Source: Mannheimia indoligenes (GTDB lineage: Bacteria > Pseudomonadota > Gammaproteobacteria > Enterobacterales > Pasteurellaceae). Taken from it: a DNA stretch of 64,000 bases. The notes beneath the pieces are model-generated. The model had not been told where the DNA came from, did no database searches, and saw nothing but the letters and a program-made list of their open reading frames with translations. Positions 7,567 to 16,094 of the stretch are shown here, piece by piece. How positions within the stretch are numbered: position 1 is the stretch's first letter; the number at the start of each line of letters is the position of its first letter. The translations under genes were made by a program, and so were the position numbers. The DNA lies in contig NZ_JBAJJM010000011.1 in assembly GCF_036880405.1 (NCBI RefSeq), positions 1-64,000 of the forward strand. The letters run 5' to 3'.

Positions 7567-8940
7567 TTACATCTGTTTTGCTCTTTCAACCACTTCGTCA
7601 ATTGAACCCGCCATATAGAACGCTTGTTCCGGGATATGGTCGTATTCGCCTTCTAAAATGCCTTTAAAGCCACGAATTGTCTCTTTTAACGGTACGAATT
7701 TACCTGGTACGCTGTTGAATACTTCCGCAACGTGGAATGGTTGTGAAAGGAAACGTTCAATTTTACGTGCACGAGCTACTAAGCGTTTGTCATCTTCCGA
7801 TAACTCATCCATACCTAAGATTGCGATAATATCTTTTAACTCTTTATAACGTTGTAATGTACCTTGTACACCACGAGCAACATTATAGTGTTCTTCGCCA
7901 ACAACTAATGGATCTAATTGGCGAGATGTTGAGTCTAATGGGTCTACCGCAGGGTAAATACCAAGAGATGCAATGTTACGGCTTAATACCACTGTTGAGT
8001 CTAAGTGTGCGAAAGTCGTTGCCGGTGATGGGTCAGTTAAGTCATCCGCCGGTACGTAAACCGCTTGTACAGAAGTAATAGAACCTGTTTTGGTTGAAGT
8101 AATACGCTCTTGTAATACACCCATCTCTTCTGCAAGAGTCGGCTGATAACCTACCGCAGATGGCATACGACCTAAAAGTGCTGATACTTCAGTACCTGCA
8201 AGAGTATAACGGTAGATGTTATCTACGAAGAATAACACATCACGACCTTCATCACGGAATTTCTCCGCCATTGTTAAGCCGGTTAATGCTACACGCAGAC
8301 GGTTGCCTGGTGGTTCATTCATCTGACCGTAAACCAGTGATACTTTGTCTAATACGTTAGAGTCTTTCATTTCGTGGTAGAAGTCGTTACCCTCACGAGT
8401 ACGCTCACCTACGCCCGCAAATACAGAGTAACCGCTGTGCTCAATCGCAATGTTACGGATTAACTCCATCATATTTACGGTTTTACCTACACCCGCACCA
8501 CCGAACAGACCAACTTTACCACCTTTCGCAAACGGAGCGACTAAGTCGATAACTTTAATCCCTGTTTCTAACAACTCAGTGCTGTTAGACTGCTCTTCGT
8601 AGCTTGGTGCTGCACGGTGAATTGTCCAACGCTCTTCTTCGCCAATTGGACCTGCTTCATCGATTGGCTCACCTAATACATTCATAATACGACCAAGCGT
8701 TTTTGTACCAACAGGTACTTCAATCGCTTTATTTGTATTTTCAACTTTTAAGCCACGTTTTAAACCATCAGATGAACCTAATGCGATACAACGTACCACA
8801 CCGCCACCTAATTGTTGTTGAACTTCAAGCGTTAAGCCTGTTTCAACTTTTAATGCATCATAAACTTTTGGTACTGCATCTTGCGGAAACTCAACATCGA
8901 TTACCGCACCGATGATCTGTACAATTTTTCCCGTTGCCAT
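7567..8940 (-). CDS. atpD: ATP synthase F1 beta subunit
   Basis: Catalytic subunit of F1. The 457 residues contain the Walker A GGAGVGKT, the catalytic glutamate region GERTREGNDFY, Walker B VLFFVDNIYRYT and the C-terminal DELSEDDK, the conserved DELSEED-type motif. The ATG at 8940 is chosen because GAGGAA precedes it and because the family begins MATGKIVQIIG; a start 18 bases upstream is less likely. FVDNIYRYT has Y where most homologues have F (FVDNIFRFT). It is followed by atpC after 25 bases. Confidence 0.98.
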   Translation of the reverse strand: MATGKIVQIIGAVIDVEFPQDAVPKVYDALKVETGLTLEVQQQLGGGVVRCIALGSSDGLKRGLKVENTNKAIEVPVGTKTLGRIMNVLGEPIDEAGPIGEEERWTIHRAAPSYEEQSNSTELLETGIKVIDLVAPFAKGGKVGLFGGAGVGKTVNMMELIRNIAIEHSGYSVFAGVGERTREGNDFYHEMKDSNVLDKVSLVYGQMNEPPGNRLRVALTGLTMAEKFRDEGRDVLFFVDNIYRYTLAGTEVSALLGRMPSAVGYQPTLAEEMGVLQERITSTKTGSITSVQAVYVPADDLTDPSPATTFAHLDSTVVLSRNIASLGIYPAVDPLDSTSRQLDPLVVGEEHYNVARGVQGTLQRYKELKDIIAILGMDELSEDDKRLVARARKIERFLSQPFHVAEVFNSVPGKFVPLKETIRGFKGILEGEYDHIPEQAFYMAGSIDEVVERAKQM

Positions 8941-8960
8941 TACCGTTCCTCTATTCATTG

Positions 8961-9827
8961 TTAAATTGCTGCGGCACCCGCGACAATTTCATTTAATTCA
9001 TTCGTAATACTTGCTTGACGAGCTTTGTTATACACCAATTGTAACTCATTAATCAGATTACCTGCGTTATCCGTTGCCGCTTTCATCGCAACCATTCGAG
9101 CTGCTTGTTCAGAGGCTAGGTTATCAACTACTGCTTGATATACCTGAGATTCTAAATAACGTACAAGCAAGTTATCTAATAACGCTTGTGGACTTGGTTC
9201 ATAGATATAATCCCAAGAACCTGTTTGTCCTAATGAGTCATTTTCAAGTTCCGGCAATGGAAGTAGTTTTTGTACTGTCGGTTTTTGCGACATTGTGTTT
9301 ACGAAGCGGTTATATACTACGTAAACTTCATCAATATCACCATTACGGAAGGCTTTTACCATACCGTTTACAATACCAACTAAATTTTCCATTGTTGGTG
9401 TATCACCCAATCCATTAATATGACCTTTAATCTCTAATCCCATTGGGTTGAAGAAAGAAATACCTTTGTTTCCAACCAAACTTAATTCAGATTTGATACC
9501 TTGATCATCTTTTTCTTTTAACTCATTTAAAACGGTTTTAAATAAGTTAATATTCAAACCACCACACAATCCGCGATCAGTTGAAACGACTAAATAGCCC
9601 ACTTTTTTCACCGGACGTGAGATGAGGAACGGGTGTTGATACTCGATGTTACCTTTGGCAATATGGCTAATTACTTTGCGAATGCTATCTGCATAAGGGC
9701 GAGAAGCCGACATACGCTCTTGGGTTTTACGCATTTTTGATGCAGCAACCATTTCCATCGCTTTGGTAATTTTTTGCGTATTACGAACACTTGCAATTTT
9801 GGTTCTTATCTCTTTAGCACCTGCCAT
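8961..9827 (-). CDS. atpG: ATP synthase F1 gamma subunit
   Basis: Rotor shaft of F1. The 288 residues carry the N-terminal helix MAGAKEIRTKIASVRNTQKI, the conserved TDRGLCGGLN near residue 83 and the C-terminal helix TDNAGNLINELQLVYNKARQ. Length agrees with Escherichia coli (287). It lies between atpA and atpD with short gaps. Confidence 0.97.
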   Translation of the reverse strand: MAGAKEIRTKIASVRNTQKITKAMEMVAASKMRKTQERMSASRPYADSIRKVISHIAKGNIEYQHPFLISRPVKKVGYLVVSTDRGLCGGLNINLFKTVLNELKEKDDQGIKSELSLVGNKGISFFNPMGLEIKGHINGLGDTPTMENLVGIVNGMVKAFRNGDIDEVYVVYNRFVNTMSQKPTVQKLLPLPELENDSLGQTGSWDYIYEPSPQALLDNLLVRYLESQVYQAVVDNLASEQAARMVAMKAATDNAGNLINELQLVYNKARQASITNELNEIVAGAAAI

Positions 9828-9852
9828 ATTTTTTCTCCGCTAAAAAGTTAGA

Positions 9853-11394
9853 TTACCAAGCACTGTTCTTTTTGAAACCAGATAAAATCTCGTTCAATTT
9901 ATCTTTAATTTCATCATTGAAATTGCCAGATTTTGACAGTTCTTGCATAAACTCGCCGTAGTTGCTTTGAGCATACGCTAATAAGTTAGCTTCAAATGAA
10001 CCTACACGCTCAACAGGCACATCATCAAGATAACCATATTCTGCTGCTGCTAGCGATAAACCTAACTGTGCTACAGACATTGGCTCGAATTGTTTCTGTT
10101 TAAGTAATTCAGTTACTTTTTGACCGTGTGAAAGCTGTTTGCGTGTTGCTTCATCAAGGTCTGATGCAAACTGTGCGAACGCTGCTAATTCACGATATTG
10201 TGCAAGTGCGGTACGAATACCACCGGCTAATTTTTTCACCAGTTTAGTTTGTGCAGAACCACCAACACGAGAAACCGAGATACCAGGGTTTACCGCAGGA
10301 CGAATACCAGCATTGAATAATCCTGACTCTAAGAAAATCTGACCATCAGTAATCGAAATTACGTTGGTTGGAACGAACGCCGAAACGTCGCCAGCTTGAG
10401 TTTCAATGATCGGTAATGCAGTTAAAGAACCTGTTTGACCTTTCACCGCACCGTTAGTGAAACGTTCTACATAGTCTGCATTTACACGAGATGCACGCTC
10501 AAGTAAGCGAGAGTGTAGATAGAATACATCACCCGGGAATGCTTCACGACCCGGTGGACGACGTAATAACAATGAAATTTGACGGTAAGCAACTGCTTGC
10601 TTAGATAAATCATCGTAAACGATTAACGCATCTTCACCACGATCACGGAAGTATTCACCCATTGCACAACCTGCATAAGGAGCTAAGTATTGCAATGCTG
10701 CAGATTCAGATGCAGATGCTACAACCACGATAGTGTTTTGTAATGCACCGTGCTCTTCTAATTTACGCACTACGTTTGCAATAGTTGATGCTTTTTGACC
10801 GATCGCAACGTAGATACATTTAATGCCTGAATCACGTTGATTAATGATCGCATCGATAGCTAATGCAGTTTTACCGGTTTGACGGTCACCGATGATAAGC
10901 TCACGCTGACCACGACCGATTGGAACCATTGAGTCAACCGCTTTATAACCGGTTTGAACAGGTTGATCAACAGATTGACGATCGATAACACCCGGTGCAA
11001 TCACTTCGATTGGCGAGAAACCATCATTTTGGATTTCACCTTTACCATCAATTGGCTGACCTAATGTATTAACTACACGACCTAATAAACCACGACCAAC
11101 CGGCACTTCTAAAATACGACCTGTGCATTGTACTTCCATACCTTCTGCTAAATCTGCATAAGGTCCCATTACAACCGCACCGACAGAATCTCTTTCTAAG
11201 TTTAATGCAATCGCATAACGATTGCCCGGTAATGCAATCATTTCGCCTTGCATTACATCTGATAAGCCGTGGATACGAATAACCCCGTCACTTACCGAAA
11301 CGATTGTCCCTGTGCTTTGAGCTTCGCTCACCACATTGAATTGGGCAATACGCTTTTTAATCAATTCACTAATTTCTGTTGAATTTAGTTGCAT
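9853..11394 (-). CDS. atpA: ATP synthase F1 alpha subunit
   Basis: Non-catalytic nucleotide-binding subunit, 513 residues as in Escherichia coli. It shows the Walker A GDRQTGKTALAID near residue 170, VYDDLSKQAVAYRQ, and the ATP synthase alpha/beta signature PAVNPGISVSRVGG near residue 364. The coding strand contains a single Haemophilus-type uptake core at 10204-10212. It starts 12 bases after the atpH stop. Confidence 0.98.
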   Translation of the reverse strand: MQLNSTEISELIKKRIAQFNVVSEAQSTGTIVSVSDGVIRIHGLSDVMQGEMIALPGNRYAIALNLERDSVGAVVMGPYADLAEGMEVQCTGRILEVPVGRGLLGRVVNTLGQPIDGKGEIQNDGFSPIEVIAPGVIDRQSVDQPVQTGYKAVDSMVPIGRGQRELIIGDRQTGKTALAIDAIINQRDSGIKCIYVAIGQKASTIANVVRKLEEHGALQNTIVVVASASESAALQYLAPYAGCAMGEYFRDRGEDALIVYDDLSKQAVAYRQISLLLRRPPGREAFPGDVFYLHSRLLERASRVNADYVERFTNGAVKGQTGSLTALPIIETQAGDVSAFVPTNVISITDGQIFLESGLFNAGIRPAVNPGISVSRVGGSAQTKLVKKLAGGIRTALAQYRELAAFAQFASDLDEATRKQLSHGQKVTELLKQKQFEPMSVAQLGLSLAAAEYGYLDDVPVERVGSFEANLLAYAQSNYGEFMQELSKSGNFNDEIKDKLNEILSGFKKNSAW

Positions 11395-11406
11395 TTTTTA
11401 TTCCTC

Positions 11407-11940
11407 TTACAAGCTCAACTCTTGACTCAAGCGGTTTAGCTGTCCACGACTACTACCATCAATCACCACATCATCATAACGAATGATTACACCCGCAATT
11501 AATGAACTATCAATTGATGAAGTAATACGTACTTTTGTTCCGAGTCGCTTTTCCATCGCATTGGCAATTTTTGCTTCTTGTGCATCTGTTAATTTATCTG
11601 CAGAAACAACCTCAACATCTTTTATTGATTCGTGCTCTGCTCTTAATTCTAAAAATGCATTCAATACAGCAGGTAATACCGCTAAACGCTTATTATCAGC
11701 CATAACGCGAATGAAATTTTGCCCATATTGATCTAATTGGTCGCCACAAATATTGATAAACGTATCAGAAATTTGACCGCTTGCAAGTGATGAACTGATG
11801 AAATCAGCTACTTGCTCATCATTCGCGACAGCTGCAGAAAATTGCAACATTTCCTGCCATTTATCCAATTGACCTTGTTCTAAAGCAAAATCGAAAGCCG
11901 CTTTAGCATAGGGGCGAGCTACTGTGCTTAATTCTGACAT
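11407..11940 (-). CDS. atpH: ATP synthase F1 delta subunit
   Basis: Peripheral stalk connector between F1 and subunit b. The start at 11940 gives 177 residues beginning MSELSTVARPYAKAAFDFAL, the same length and opening as Escherichia coli AtpH; GGTGGGG lies just before it. A longer frame extends 27 bases upstream into the end of atpF but is unlikely to be used. The C-terminal VRITSSIDSSLIAGVIIRYDD is the family signature. Confidence 0.97.
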   Translation of the reverse strand: MSELSTVARPYAKAAFDFALEQGQLDKWQEMLQFSAAVANDEQVADFISSSLASGQISDTFINICGDQLDQYGQNFIRVMADNKRLAVLPAVLNAFLELRAEHESIKDVEVVSADKLTDAQEAKIANAMEKRLGTKVRITSSIDSSLIAGVIIRYDDVVIDGSSRGQLNRLSQELSL

Positions 11941-11953
11941 CTGCCCCACCTTT

Positions 11954-12424
11954 TTATAGTTCTGCAACTAGCTTATCAATAATATCGTTGTTCGCTGCAG
12001 CATCCACTGAACGACCGACAATTTTCTCAGCACCGGCAACAGCCAATGCAGCCACTTTTTGACGAAGCTCTTCTTGAACACGTTTACGTTCGCTTTCTAC
12101 TTCCGCATAACCTTGTTCAATAATGCGTAGACGTTCAACTTCAGCCTCTGCTTGTACAGACTCTAAAATTTCATTACGACGTTTTGTTGCCAAATCAATA
12201 ATTTTTTGTGCTTCTTCTTTTGCTAACAGGATTTCTTGATCTGCCGCAGCTTTAGAATCAGCCTGCTCTTGTTTCGCTTTTTCGGCAGAAGCTAAAGCAT
12301 TAGCAATATTTGCTTGACGCTCTTCAATCGCTCGAATTAGCGGTGGCCATACATATTTCATACAGAACGCAACAAAGAGTGCGAACGCAATAAGCTGACC
12401 AATTAGTGTTGCATTTAAATTCAC
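11954..12424 (-). CDS. atpF: ATP synthase F0 subunit b
   Basis: Peripheral stalk subunit, 156 residues. It has one N-terminal membrane helix (about residues 5-27, beginning ATLIGQLIAFALFVAFCMKYVW without the initial residues) and then a long charged helix rich in Ala, Glu and Lys, which dimerises and reaches F1. It ends 13 bases before atpH. Confidence 0.97.
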   Translation of the reverse strand: MNLNATLIGQLIAFALFVAFCMKYVWPPLIRAIEERQANIANALASAEKAKQEQADSKAAADQEILLAKEEAQKIIDLATKRRNEILESVQAEAEVERLRIIEQGYAEVESERKRVQEELRQKVAALAVAGAEKIVGRSVDAAANNDIIDKLVAEL

Positions 12425-12482
12425 AACGCCTCCTATAAAGTTAGTTAAATTACCCGAAGGTAACGCCTATTATTTATAGGGA

Positions 12483-12737
12483 TTAGCCTAATAAACCAAT
12501 GAATGGGTTAGCGAAGATGAATAATAATGCGATACCCACAGCGATCATTGAGATAGCATCTAAAAGACCTGCAACGATAAACATTTTAGTTTGTAAGCTG
12601 TTTGCTAATTCAGGCTGGCGAGCAGAAGATTCTAAGAATTTACCACCTAATAATGCGAAACCAATCGCAGTACCGAATGCAGCGAAAGCTAATAAAATTA
12701 CTGAACCAAAAATTGTTGCGGTAATTACGTTTTCCAT
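12483..12737 (-). CDS. atpE: ATP synthase F0 subunit c
   Basis: Proton-carrying ring subunit: two membrane helices linked by the polar loop SARQPEL. The start at 12737 gives 84 residues, the length seen in Haemophilus, and GGAGA precedes it; an ATG 12 bases upstream is rejected. The essential carboxylate is the aspartate in GLLDAISMIAVG, so this is a proton-type ring without the extra Gln/Thr set of sodium rings. A 147-base gap to atpB may hold translation-enhancing structure. Confidence 0.97.
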   Translation of the reverse strand: MENVITATIFGSVILLAFAAFGTAIGFALLGGKFLESSARQPELANSLQTKMFIVAGLLDAISMIAVGIALLFIFANPFIGLLG

Positions 12738-12884
12738 AATGTTCTCCATAAGGGTTGAGGAATTTAGCCAAAGGCTAGGTTAGTTAAATATCAAAGGCTT
12801 ATGCCTTTCATTTCATTGTTTTACAGAGCAATCACTCTACAAAATTTAAAATTGTAAAAAATTAAGATTTTTTAACCGCTTGTA

Positions 12885-13673
12885 TTAATGATCGGCTTTA
12901 TTATAACCAATACTTAAATACACGATTGTCAGCATCATAAAGATGAATGCTTGAAGCGTAATAACTAAAATGTGGAAGATAGCCCAAACAATTTGAAGCG
13001 GCACACCCAACATTTGAGGTACTATGCTTTCTGCCATATACATTACAGCAATCAAAATAAAGATTAACTCACCTGCATACATATTACCGAATAAACGGAA
13101 AGCAAGAGAAATTGGTTTAGCGAGTAAAGTAACCACTTCTAATAAGAAGTTTACCGGAATAAACGCCCAATGATTAAAAGGGTGTAACGTATATTCTTTT
13201 ACAAAGCCACCAAAACCTTTCGATTTGATTGTGTAGTAGATAATTAGGCAGAATACACCAATTGATAAACCCAATGTTGCACTAATATCTGCTGTTGGTA
13301 CTGCACGTAAATAGTCAATACCTAGCAAACTTGCTAATTGAGGTGGATAATCAACCGGGATCAAGTCAATAGCATTCATAATGAATACCCAGCAAAAGAT
13401 GGTTAATGCTAATGGACCTACTTCGTGGCGAGGACCGTGAAAGTTCTCTTTAACCACACCGTTTACCCATTCAATAATCATCTCAACAAAACATTGCCAC
13501 TTACCCGGCACGCCTGTTGTTGCATTTTTTGCTGCTTTGCGGAAAAAATAAAGGAAAATAGCACCTGCTACCAATGAGAAAAATAAGGTATCTAAATGCA
13601 CATTCCAAAATCCCTCACCTGTCGTTAAAAACGTCAAATGGTGAGTGATATATTCTGCGGTAGACCCAGCCAT
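12885..13673 (-). CDS. atpB: ATP synthase F0 subunit a
   Basis: Proton half-channel subunit, 262 residues with several membrane helices. The critical arginine lies in LLAKPISLAFRLFGNMYAGE, and the C-terminal helix continues LQAFIFMMLTIVYLSIG. It is second in the operon, 25 bases after atpI. Confidence 0.97.
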   Translation of the reverse strand: MAGSTAEYITHHLTFLTTGEGFWNVHLDTLFFSLVAGAIFLYFFRKAAKNATTGVPGKWQCFVEMIIEWVNGVVKENFHGPRHEVGPLALTIFCWVFIMNAIDLIPVDYPPQLASLLGIDYLRAVPTADISATLGLSIGVFCLIIYYTIKSKGFGGFVKEYTLHPFNHWAFIPVNFLLEVVTLLAKPISLAFRLFGNMYAGELIFILIAVMYMAESIVPQMLGVPLQIVWAIFHILVITLQAFIFMMLTIVYLSIGYNKADH

Positions 13674-13698
13674 AATTTATCCTTTCAAAATTAAAAAA

Positions 13699-14082
13699 CT
13701 ATGTTGATTTCCGACTCAAGAACATCGGCAATGCAATGTTTAAAAACAGTGCTAAAAAATAACCTACAAAAAATACTAAAAATTGGAAATGCGGAATTAA
13801 GGTAAAACTCACTATCATTAAAATGATTGCAACTAACCATTTAACCCCTTCTCCCCAATAGAAAGCGGTCATTTTTGTCCGATCTTTTGCAGAATTTCTA
13901 AAGAAAACCCAATACACAAAAACACAGTGAGGCACAAAACTAGAGATACCTCCAGCAAGAAAGGAAACTGCAATATTCCCTTTACACAAAAAAAGAATAA
14001 AAGCTAAAACTAAAATAGCTCCCGCTTCAATTCCCAACGCTCTGCGATATTGTGATTTTGCTTTATTGATTACAGCAGACAC
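13699..14082 (-). CDS. atpI: ATP synthase accessory protein AtpI
   Basis: Small membrane protein, 127 residues with four predicted helices, encoded first in the operon as in most proteobacteria. AtpI is thought to assist c-ring assembly or ion supply and is not essential in Escherichia coli. The segment GGISSFVPHCVFVYWVFFR is the family hallmark. Confidence 0.9.
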   Translation of the reverse strand: MSAVINKAKSQYRRALGIEAGAILVLAFILFLCKGNIAVSFLAGGISSFVPHCVFVYWVFFRNSAKDRTKMTAFYWGEGVKWLVAIILMIVSFTLIPHFQFLVFFVGYFLALFLNIALPMFLSRKST

Positions 14083-14164
14083 ATTTTACCCTTTTTGAAC
14101 AAGTTTACCTTAACAAACAGGCTAATAATTAGCCACTGTTGAATCAATGGAAATCCAACGAGAA

Positions 14165-14192
14165 ATTATACTTTACAAATTAAGAGTTGCAA
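14165..14192 (-). promoter_or_regulatory. Promoter of the atp operon
   Basis: On the minus strand: -35 TTGCAA (14187-14192), 16-base spacer, perfect -10 TATAAT (14165-14170), about 85 bases upstream of atpI. The same hexamers and spacing occur in the rRNA promoter at 193-220. The rest of 14193-14415 shows no gene. Confidence 0.72.
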
Positions 14193-14415
14193 CCTAAAAC
14201 TTCATAAAATGAGTCATTCTTCACATTTTTGAAAAAAAACTCCGATTTTTACAAAAATGTAAAAAATTTGATCGGGGAATACATAGAAAGACAAGGTTGA
14301 TTTGAAGGGAATAAGGGAAGTAAATGCGGTCATCTTGTTACAAACATATTACAATATTCTTTTAAGAACTTTGTAAAAAATAAGCCAAAAACAACCGCTT
14401 ATTATCAATAATTAC

Positions 14416-14616
14416 TTATCTAGAAAATTTATAAGCTAAATCATTCCAACGTAATTCATTTTTAAGCTGCGGTAACTCCGTATTTTCATTAATGTGAATG
14501 AACTCAATACCGAAATATTCAGCGAATGTGCGTAACATTTCTGCATCAATATCCAAACTGAAAGCACTATGGTGAGCTCCACCGGCTAAATTATCTATAG
14601 CATTTAATGTTTTTTC
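14416..14616 (-). pseudogene. araA: Remnant of L-arabinose isomerase (araA), C-terminal end
   Basis: The minus strand reads a short open frame ending at a stop at 14416. It contains LAGGAHHSAFS, MLRTFAEYFGIEF and NELRWNDLAYKFSR, which line up with the extreme C terminus of AraA (Escherichia coli: LLAGGAHHTVFS ... ALRWNEVYYGFRR). Only about 65 residues of a roughly 500-residue enzyme remain, with no start. The fragment runs into the 3' end of rsmG, whose last ~11 residues are encoded in an overlapping frame. I infer a relic left by deletion of an arabinose locus once inserted between rsmG and atpI. Confidence 0.78.
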
Positions 14617-15247
14617 TCCACTGGCACGGCAATTTTAATAATTTCAACACAACTAAATGTCTTTCACCGACCAACTCCGGCACTTGTAATTCAATAACTT
14701 CAACCAATTCAATATCCTTTTTAACCGCTTGTACTTCGGTTTCATCATACACGCCTTTTAACGCATAAAATTTACCGTTTTCATTCGGTAAGTGGTAGCA
14801 CCAATTTACCATATCATCAAGCGAGGCAAAGGCTCGACTCAGAACTCCGTCAAATTGTTGCTCTTGATATTCTTCCACACGGCTCAGAACAGGGGTTACA
14901 TTTCGAATCCCCAATTCACGCAACGCATTTTTGATAAAAGTGATGCGTTTTCCCAAGCTATCCAATAAAACAAATTGTTTATCTGGATTAATAATCGCCA
15001 ACGGAATCCCCGGTAAACCCGGACCTGTTCCCACGTCAATAAACTTTTCGCCCTGTAAATGTTGGCTCACGACAATGCTATCCATAATATGTTTCACCAA
15101 CATTTCATCAGGGTTACGAACGGAAGTCAGGTTATAGGCTTTGTTCCATTTATCCAACAACCGAACAAACCCGACCAACTGCTCTTTTTGCTGATCGGGT
15201 AGGTTAATTTCAGCTTGGGCTAACAAGCGGTTAAGTTTTTCTAACAT
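14591..15247 (-). CDS. rsmG: 16S rRNA m7G527 methyltransferase RsmG
   Basis: Methylates N7 of G527 in 16S rRNA with S-adenosylmethionine. The SAM-binding motif FIDVGTGPGLPGIPLAI and the substrate region NLTSVRNPDEMLVKHIMDS are present. Homologues end soon after GERHLVVLK; here a tail of about 11 residues (CQWRKNIKCYR) continues to residue 218, over DNA that also encodes the araA relic. The natural stop was therefore probably lost or moved by a rearrangement. It is part of the mnmG-rsmG-atp block. Confidence 0.93.
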   Translation of the reverse strand: MLEKLNRLLAQAEINLPDQQKEQLVGFVRLLDKWNKAYNLTSVRNPDEMLVKHIMDSIVVSQHLQGEKFIDVGTGPGLPGIPLAIINPDKQFVLLDSLGKRITFIKNALRELGIRNVTPVLSRVEEYQEQQFDGVLSRAFASLDDMVNWCYHLPNENGKFYALKGVYDETEVQAVKKDIELVEVIELQVPELVGERHLVVLKLLKLPCQWRKNIKCYR

Positions 15248-15257
15248 TTTGTAAATT

Positions 15258-16094
15258 CTATTTTAACCGTTCTAATGCTTTATGGGATTGTTTTAACATA
15301 TCATCCCATTCTAGGTTATTATCATCATTGATAATATTTTCAATCGTCAGTTGATAAAATTTTCTTGCTTGAGCAATATCTTTTGAAGTACCAATGCCTT
15401 TCTCATACATTTCTGCTAATTTAAAAGAGTATTGCGGAAAGGATTTATACCCATTATTCAAATAAAGCGACCAATCATAATTGAGTTTATAATAATGAAA
15501 AGCCTCTTTTTCATTTTTACTTACGCCAGCTAAACCTTGCTCATAAATTTTAGCAAGGTTTACCAATGCCTCGTTCCAATAAGAAATACCCTTTACAGAA
15601 TCAATTCGTTTTAAAGCTCGTATCGCTAACTCGCCCTTTTCTTGCTTTAAATAAAGATAGCTCAGATCTATATTGGTTTTTGCTGAACGATGGTATTCAA
15701 CATCAACCTCAACGAGTTTTTCATAGTAATAGATTGCTTTATCTATATCCTTATTAACACCTGCTCCCTTTTGATAGGTTTGTGCAAGATATTCCAAAGC
15801 CTCTAAAGATCCAGAATTAGCGGCTTTTTCAAACCAAGTCATTCCTTTTGCACTATCTTCTGCAACATATTGCCCTGTCCAGTAGAGGTGCCCTAAATAA
15901 TACATTGCATATAGTGCATTATCAGAATTTCCCTCTTTTGCCTGCTCTTCTAATAGCTGAATTGCATGAGGAATATCTCCTTTATCAAAGGCTCGATAGG
16001 CTTGTGTAATTTTATCTGAACTCATTTCATTTGCTTTGATATAAGACGAACATAAAAAGCAAATAAAAATAAATATTTGCTTTATATTTTTCAT
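15258..16094 (-). CDS. Exported Sel1-repeat protein
   Basis: 278 residues: an N-terminal signal peptide (about 1-21, with hydrophobic core IFIFICFLCSSYI) and then Sel1/TPR-like helical repeats, e.g. YYLGHLYWTGQY, AKGMTWFEKAANSGS and LAQTYQKGAGVNKD. Sel1 proteins are protein-protein scaffolds, usually periplasmic when secreted. The ATG directly abuts the mnmG stop and GGAGAT overlaps the end of mnmG, so the two are co-transcribed. It interrupts the usual mnmG-rsmG neighbourhood. Specific role unknown. Confidence 0.8.
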   Translation of the reverse strand: MKNIKQIFIFICFLCSSYIKANEMSSDKITQAYRAFDKGDIPHAIQLLEEQAKEGNSDNALYAMYYLGHLYWTGQYVAEDSAKGMTWFEKAANSGSLEALEYLAQTYQKGAGVNKDIDKAIYYYEKLVEVDVEYHRSAKTNIDLSYLYLKQEKGELAIRALKRIDSVKGISYWNEALVNLAKIYEQGLAGVSKNEKEAFHYYKLNYDWSLYLNNGYKSFPQYSFKLAEMYEKGIGTSKDIAQARKFYQLTIENIINDDNNLEWDDMLKQSHKALERLK

